A DNA stretch of 64,000 nt, from the NCBI RefSeq assembly GCF_002277895.1, contig NZ_CP022999.1, positions 1,426,001 to 1,490,000 on the forward strand. Direction: 5' to 3'. This DNA is from Rhizobium sp. 11515TR (GTDB lineage: Bacteria; Pseudomonadota; Alphaproteobacteria; Rhizobiales; Rhizobiaceae). Under the pieces are notes generated by a model, which did no database searches, was not told the origin of the DNA, and was given only the letters and a program-made list of their open reading frames with translations. Position 1 is the stretch's first letter. Every line of letters begins with the position of its first letter. The position numbers and the translations under genes are program-made. This document shows, piece after piece, positions 59,966-64,000 of this stretch.

Positions 59966-61312
59966 TCAGCCAACGATCTTGTTGATATGGGCGGCGGCGG
60001 CCTGAAGCTCCGCCTTGACGTTGCCGCTGACCAGCGCCTTGGAGATACTGGACTGCAATGCCAGCGTCACCTTGGCATATTGCGGCGTGATCGGCCGCGG
60101 CGTGGCTCCGGTGAAGACGTTCTGGAGACTTGCCATGAACGGCTGCTCGGCCTTGAGCTTCGCATCCTGGAAGATGGCAGGCCGCGAGGGCGCAAGACCG
60201 AAATTAAGGGCAAGCCGGGTCTGGGTTTCGGGTGAAGACATCCAGGTCAGAAATTCGATCGCCGCTTCCCGCTTCTTGGAGTTGGCATTGACGCCCAGCT
60301 GGTAGCCGCCAAGGCAGGCCGAGCTCTTGCCGCCGGCAAAATGCGGCAACGGCGCGACGGCGACCTTGTCGACGACATGCGAGGCCTTCGGGTCCTGCGC
60401 GATCGGGTAGACGTAGGACCAGTTGCGCATGAACATCGCCTCACCAGACGTAAACGGCTGGCGAGAGGGCTCTTCGTCCCAGGAGAGCACGCTCTGAGGG
60501 CTGATCTTCGTCTTGTTGATGGTGTCGTACAGGAACTGGATCGCGGCAACGGCGGCATCGTCGCCGATGACAGAAGATTTTCCATCTGCGGACAGGATCG
60601 AGCCGCCATTGGATGCGATGATTTCTACGGCGTCACAGACCAGAACCTCGGCCTGTTTGCCCTGCCAAAGATAACCGAATTTGGCGTCCCCGGCCTTTTG
60701 CGCCTCTGCCGCCATCGTCGCCATGTCGGCCCAGGTTTCCGGCACCTTGCCGCCGTGCTTTTCCACCAGATCCTTGCGATAGTAGAACATGCCGGAATCG
60801 ACGAACCATGGCAGCGCGGTCAGTTTGCCGCCATAGGTGCAGGCAGCCACCGTGCCGGGGAAATAATCGGAACGCTTGTCTTTCGGAAAATACTCGTCAA
60901 GCGGCAGAGCCCAGCCGGCAGAGGCAAAGCCCGCGATCCAGATCACGTCCTGGCTGAAAACGTCAGGTGTTCCATTGCGGCGGGCGAGCTGCTGGACGAG
61001 GCCTTGATAGACTTCCGTCGACGAGCTCGGCGGCGGCAGTTCGATGAACTTGACGGTGATGCGGCTTTGCGACTCGTTGAAAGCCTTGACGAGATCGCCA
61101 AGCCCTTCCTTCCCGAAGAAGCTGGCACTGGCAAAGCTGATTTCCGTCCGATCGGCCGCGCGGGCCGGGCGGATACCGAGGCCTGAGGCAACACCAAGTG
61201 TTGCCGTGCCGATGGCGGCGCCGGCGGCACCCAACAGCAACTGACGACGATCAAGCATTATCGATTGTCCGGCACTCGTGGAGTGAGCCGGCGTCTTCTT
61301 GATATCTGTCAT
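59966..61312 (-). CDS. CUT1 carbohydrate ABC transporter substrate-binding protein, Tat-type signal
   Basis: This is a 448-residue binding protein. The N-terminus holds a twin-arginine type signal: 'DRRQLLLGAAGAAIG' with RR before the hydrophobic core, ending near 'RPARAA' (about residue 52). The mature family 1 pattern includes 'DVFSQDVIWIAGFASAGWALPLDEYFP' and 'AIEFLTWMSSPETQTRLALNFGLAPSR', each in parts. ATG at 61312 follows GGGAGGG. It opens the 52889-61312 operon. Confidence 0.9.
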   Translation of the reverse strand: MTDIKKTPAHSTSAGQSIMLDRRQLLLGAAGAAIGTATLGVASGLGIRPARAADRTEISFASASFFGKEGLGDLVKAFNESQSRITVKFIELPPPSSSTEVYQGLVQQLARRNGTPDVFSQDVIWIAGFASAGWALPLDEYFPKDKRSDYFPGTVAACTYGGKLTALPWFVDSGMFYYRKDLVEKHGGKVPETWADMATMAAEAQKAGDAKFGYLWQGKQAEVLVCDAVEIIASNGGSILSADGKSSVIGDDAAVAAIQFLYDTINKTKISPQSVLSWDEEPSRQPFTSGEAMFMRNWSYVYPIAQDPKASHVVDKVAVAPLPHFAGGKSSACLGGYQLGVNANSKKREAAIEFLTWMSSPETQTRLALNFGLAPSRPAIFQDAKLKAEQPFMASLQNVFTGATPRPITPQYAKVTLALQSSISKALVSGNVKAELQAAAAHINKIVG

Positions 61313-61488
61313 GTTTCCCTCCCAGGAAGACTGGCGATCTCCAAACCTCCGCGCCAGTATTCGCATATGTTTTATAAAAAGTTGTCGCGCGTCAAGAAAT
61401 AAGATGCTTTAAATCAACCCGGGAGTCATCGTTCGGATGCGCCGAAGCGCGGCGAACAGATGCGGTAGATCAGGGAGGATTGGGTAAT

Positions 61489-62637
61489 ATGGCTGGTAAT
61501 TCAAAAGCTAAGCTTGGCATTGGCGTCATCGGCTGCGGTAACATCTCGATGACGTATCTGCACAATGCAGCGCTGTTTGCCGGTGTCGAATTGCGGGCTT
61601 GCGCCGATATATCCGCCGATGTCGCCGCACTGCGTGCCCGGGAGTATGGCATTCGCGCGCTCAGCGTCGACCAATTGCTGGCCGATCCCGAAGTCGATCT
61701 CGTGCTGAACCTCACTGTTCCCGCCGTCCATTTCGACGTCACGATGTTGGCCCTATCCGCTGGCAAGCATGTCTTTACGGAGAAGCCGCTGGCAACGTCG
61801 GCGGCAGCTGGACGGGTTCTCGTGGCGGAGGCCAAGCGGCGCGGGTTGCAGCTGGGGTCGGCGCCCGATACGTTCCTCGGCGCGGCCGGTCGTCGGGCGC
61901 GGTGCCTGATGGATGAGGGCGCGATCGGTCGGCCGGTCAGCGGCACTGCCTTCATGATGGGGCGTGGCATGGAGCACTGGCACCCCAATCCGCAATTCTA
62001 TTATCAACCGGGCGGCGGCCCGGTTTTCGACATGGGCCCCTATTATCTGACGATGATGGTGAACCTGCTGGGGCCTGTCGTGCGGGTCATGGCAATGGCG
62101 ACGAAGGGCCAGGAAGAACGTCTGATCACCGCCGACGGTCCGTTCAAGAATACGCGCTTCAAGGTCGGCACTCCTACAAACATCCTGTCGCTTCTGGAAT
62201 TCCAATCCGGCGCGACCGTGAATTTCGGTGCCTCTTGGGACGTGTTTCGCCACTCCAATCATCCAATCGAGCTTCATGGCACCGAAGGTTCGCTCCGTTT
62301 GCCCGATCCGGACACGTTCGGCGGAACGGTGTCGCTGTCCGAGCGGGGCGCCGATTGGCGCGATTTCGAAAGCGACGGCGAGCTTTACGGCGCGAAGAAC
62401 TGGCCATTCGATGCACCGGATCGGGCGAATTACCGAATGCTCGGTGTCGCCGACCTTGCGCGAGGGCTTGAGGAGGGCAGGTCGCCCCGCGCGTCGGGAG
62501 AGCTGGCCCTTCACGTCCTTGAGATCATGGAGGCCATTCTTCAGTCCGGGGAAAGTCGGCAGTCGGTCAGCATCGGCGCGCAGTTCACTCCCTCACCGCA
62601 CCTTGACGAAGGCGAAGCACACAGCCTTCTCGCTTGA
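61489..62637 (+). CDS. Gfo/Idh/MocA family oxidoreductase
   Basis: This is a 382-residue NAD(P)-dependent oxidoreductase with 'GVIGCGNISMTYLHN' near residue 10, 'HVFTEKPLATS' near 95 and a C-terminal substrate domain with 'GGGPVFDMGPYYLTMMV', the usual GFO 'DxGxY' region. ATG at 61489 follows AGGGAGGA. It is divergent from the sugar operon and forms a pair with the esterase gene, 24 bases downstream. Confidence 0.92.
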   Translation: MAGNSKAKLGIGVIGCGNISMTYLHNAALFAGVELRACADISADVAALRAREYGIRALSVDQLLADPEVDLVLNLTVPAVHFDVTMLALSAGKHVFTEKPLATSAAAGRVLVAEAKRRGLQLGSAPDTFLGAAGRRARCLMDEGAIGRPVSGTAFMMGRGMEHWHPNPQFYYQPGGGPVFDMGPYYLTMMVNLLGPVVRVMAMATKGQEERLITADGPFKNTRFKVGTPTNILSLLEFQSGATVNFGASWDVFRHSNHPIELHGTEGSLRLPDPDTFGGTVSLSERGADWRDFESDGELYGAKNWPFDAPDRANYRMLGVADLARGLEEGRSPRASGELALHVLEIMEAILQSGESRQSVSIGAQFTPSPHLDEGEAHSLLA

Positions 62638-62661
62638 TCGCTGCAGAGAGGGGGTAATCCA

Positions 62662-63612
62662 ATGGAAAAGCTGGCTGAAAGCGCGCTGCGCGTTCTTGCT
62701 CTCACCAGTCGGTCGAGCGGTCGGCCATTCGAAACCGGCACACCTCAGCAGGCGCGTATCGACTATGATGCGAATTGTCCGACGCTCCAGGGCGCAAGAG
62801 AGGCCGTCGCTTCGGTGGAGGATCTCGGGATTGCCGGCCCGAACGGTCCGATCACCTTGCGCATCTATCGCGGCATCGGTGCGCCTCTGAAGCATGGTCC
62901 GGGCCTCATCTATTTGCATGGCGGCGGCTGGGTGATCGGCAATCTCGAATCGCACGACGAAATCTGCCGATGGTTCGCCAATACTGCCAAATGCACTGTC
63001 ATCTGCCCCGACTATCGGCTGGCGCCAGAACATAAATTTCCCGCCGGAGTGACCGATTGCGCTGCGACTTTGGCATTCGTGGTGAAATCGGCGGCAGACC
63101 TCGGCATCGATCCCGGACGGATCGCCGTCGCCGGCGACAGCGCCGGCGGCAATCTTGCTGCCGTGCTGGCATTGATGTCACGCAATGGCGATGCCCCGCC
63201 GCTTGCGGCGCAGCTGCTCATCTATCCCAATACGGACGCCGCCCAGACGGCCGACAGCTATCGCCGCTATGCTGAAGGCTTCGGCTTGACGGCCTCGACA
63301 ATGAGATGGTTTCGCGATCACTACGTTCGCACTGCAGCCGACATAGCAGACTGGAGGGTTTCTCCGCTACAAGCCGAGACCTTGGCCGGAGTGGCCCCGG
63401 CCTTCGTCGCCACCGCCGGACACGATATTCTGGTCGATGAAGGCATCGCCTATGCCGGGCGACTGCGGGAAGAAGGGGTGCGCACGGTACATCGCCATTG
63501 GCCGGGGCAGATCCACGGTTTCGTGTCGACGGGGAGATATGTAGCGGAGGCTCGGCGGGCAGTGGAGGAGGCCGTCGCGGCGTGGCGCGGCTTCGAAGCT
63601 GTCTTGATTTAG
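62662..63612 (+). CDS. Alpha/beta hydrolase, hormone-sensitive lipase (HSL/GDXG) family
   Basis: This is a 316-residue esterase with the oxyanion motif 'LHGGGW' (86-90), the catalytic serine S160 in 'GDSAGG' (159-163), Asp in 'HDILVDEG' and His in 'GQIHGF'. The start follows GAGGGGGTAATCC. Family members hydrolyse short-chain esters. It may remove acyl groups from the sugar oxidised by the neighbouring Gfo/Idh/MocA enzyme; this is inferred from the tight spacing. Confidence 0.92.
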   Translation: MEKLAESALRVLALTSRSSGRPFETGTPQQARIDYDANCPTLQGAREAVASVEDLGIAGPNGPITLRIYRGIGAPLKHGPGLIYLHGGGWVIGNLESHDEICRWFANTAKCTVICPDYRLAPEHKFPAGVTDCAATLAFVVKSAADLGIDPGRIAVAGDSAGGNLAAVLALMSRNGDAPPLAAQLLIYPNTDAAQTADSYRRYAEGFGLTASTMRWFRDHYVRTAADIADWRVSPLQAETLAGVAPAFVATAGHDILVDEGIAYAGRLREEGVRTVHRHWPGQIHGFVSTGRYVAEARRAVEEAVAAWRGFEAVLI

Positions 63613-63631
63613 ATGAAGAGCAGGTGTCGCG

Positions 63632-64000
63632 TCAGGCAGACTGCCGCATGACCAGCGTTCCATCCAGGCTGACCTTGCGCGCGATCGACCGGGTGGGCAC
63701 GTCCGTATCGCCAAGCAGCATCAGAAGCGTGCTGACGCTGCTTGCCGTCATCGCGGCGAAGTCCTGAGCCATCGTCGTCAGCGGCGGGCAGGTATAGCGG
63801 CTCAAGGGATGGTCGTCATGGGCCGCGATGCGCAGATTGTCGCCCTTTTTGCGCCCGATTTTCAGCCCGTGCGCGAAGGCGGCTGCCATCACGCCGAAGG
63901 CGAGGCGATCATTCGCGCAAAGGATGGTTTTACGTGGAAGAGACTTTGCGCGGAGCAGGCCATCCATCTGCTCGTATCCGATGCGTTCGAACTCCCAGGT
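63632..64000 (-). CDS. LacI family transcriptional regulator, N-terminus outside window
   Basis: This is the C-terminal part of a LacI/GalR effector domain: 'ILCANDRLAFGVMAAAFAHGL', 'LRIAAHDDHPLSRYTCPPLTTMAQDF' in parts and a 3' end in the usual position. The frame is open to the window edge, and the HTH domain lies beyond it. It is convergent with the esterase gene, so it may regulate the Gfo/Idh/MocA-esterase pair or the large operon. Confidence 0.85.
   Translation of the reverse strand, partial: TWEFERIGYEQMDGLLRAKSLPRKTILCANDRLAFGVMAAAFAHGLKIGRKKGDNLRIAAHDDHPLSRYTCPPLTTMAQDFAAMTASSVSTLLMLLGDTDVPTRSIARKVSLDGTLVMRQSA

Noticed and set aside
1..64000. CRISPR arrays, insertion sequences, phage genes, tRNA or rRNA
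   Set aside because: No regularly spaced direct repeats, transposase motifs or stable-RNA sequences were found by reading. A tRNAscan or ISfinder run would be the decisive check.

Overview
The window looks like part of an alphaproteobacterial genome, most likely Rhizobiaceae (Rhizobium/Agrobacterium type). The grounds are the high-GC codon use, the density of ABC uptake systems each paired with a catabolic operon and its own repressor, an extra truncated FtsZ paralogue, and three copies of a RIME-like rhizobial intergenic repeat. I saw no rRNA, tRNA, ribosomal, replication, phage, IS or CRISPR feature. That would suit a nutrient-scavenging region of a chromosome or a secondary replicon; this last point is inference.

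Layout. (1) 1-8751: a Dpp/Opp-type ABC transporter (binding protein cut by the window edge, two permeases, two ATPases), a GNAT acetyltransferase, a GH20 beta-N-acetylhexosaminidase and a convergent ROK repressor, probably a chito-oligosaccharide uptake unit. (2) 9030-13738: small exported proteins, a membrane protein, an FAD monooxygenase/MarR divergent pair and an HtrA-like protease without a visible signal peptide. (3) 13798-20541: a D-erythronate/L-threonate catabolic cluster (LtnD, OtnK, OtnC, OtnI, DenD, plus an SDR) divergent from a LacI regulator, with a 26-bp palindrome between. (4) 20773-25242: a GT-A-like protein, small membrane and exported proteins, a VOC protein and an AraC regulator. 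(5) 25748-28972: an M19 dipeptidase and a cytochrome P450 divergent from a TetR regulator, with two 16-bp operator-like boxes between. (6) 29158-35628: a periplasmic binding protein, two SfnB/DszC-like flavin oxidoreductases, an FtsZ paralogue and a DAO-type oxidoreductase. (7) 35763-43686: a GntR-controlled unit in which a branched-chain-type binding protein, an NTF2-like protein, an aldo/keto reductase, TIGR04076 and DUF3830 proteins and GntR face a complete LivGFHM-type transporter. (8) 43756-49302: a CUT1 sugar transporter without an ATPase, a NanE-NanK fusion and a GntR/UTRA regulator. (9) 50122-52656: a small protein, an L,D-transpeptidase and a secreted polysaccharide-lyase-like protein. 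(10) 52889-61312: a nine-gene, mostly overlapping operon with a CUT1 transporter lacking an ATPase, two xylose-isomerase-like TIM barrels, a Gfo/Idh/MocA oxidoreductase, an alpha/beta hydrolase, an RPE-like epimerase and a ROK kinase. Opposite it lie a second Gfo/Idh/MocA gene, an HSL-family esterase and the C-terminal part of a LacI regulator cut by the window end.

How it works together: most blocks follow one plan of periplasmic capture, import, then oxidation, isomerisation or phosphorylation, under a local repressor. The blocks with no obvious known substrate are the operon at 52889-61312 and the unit at 35763-43686; these are the best candidates for an undescribed pathway.
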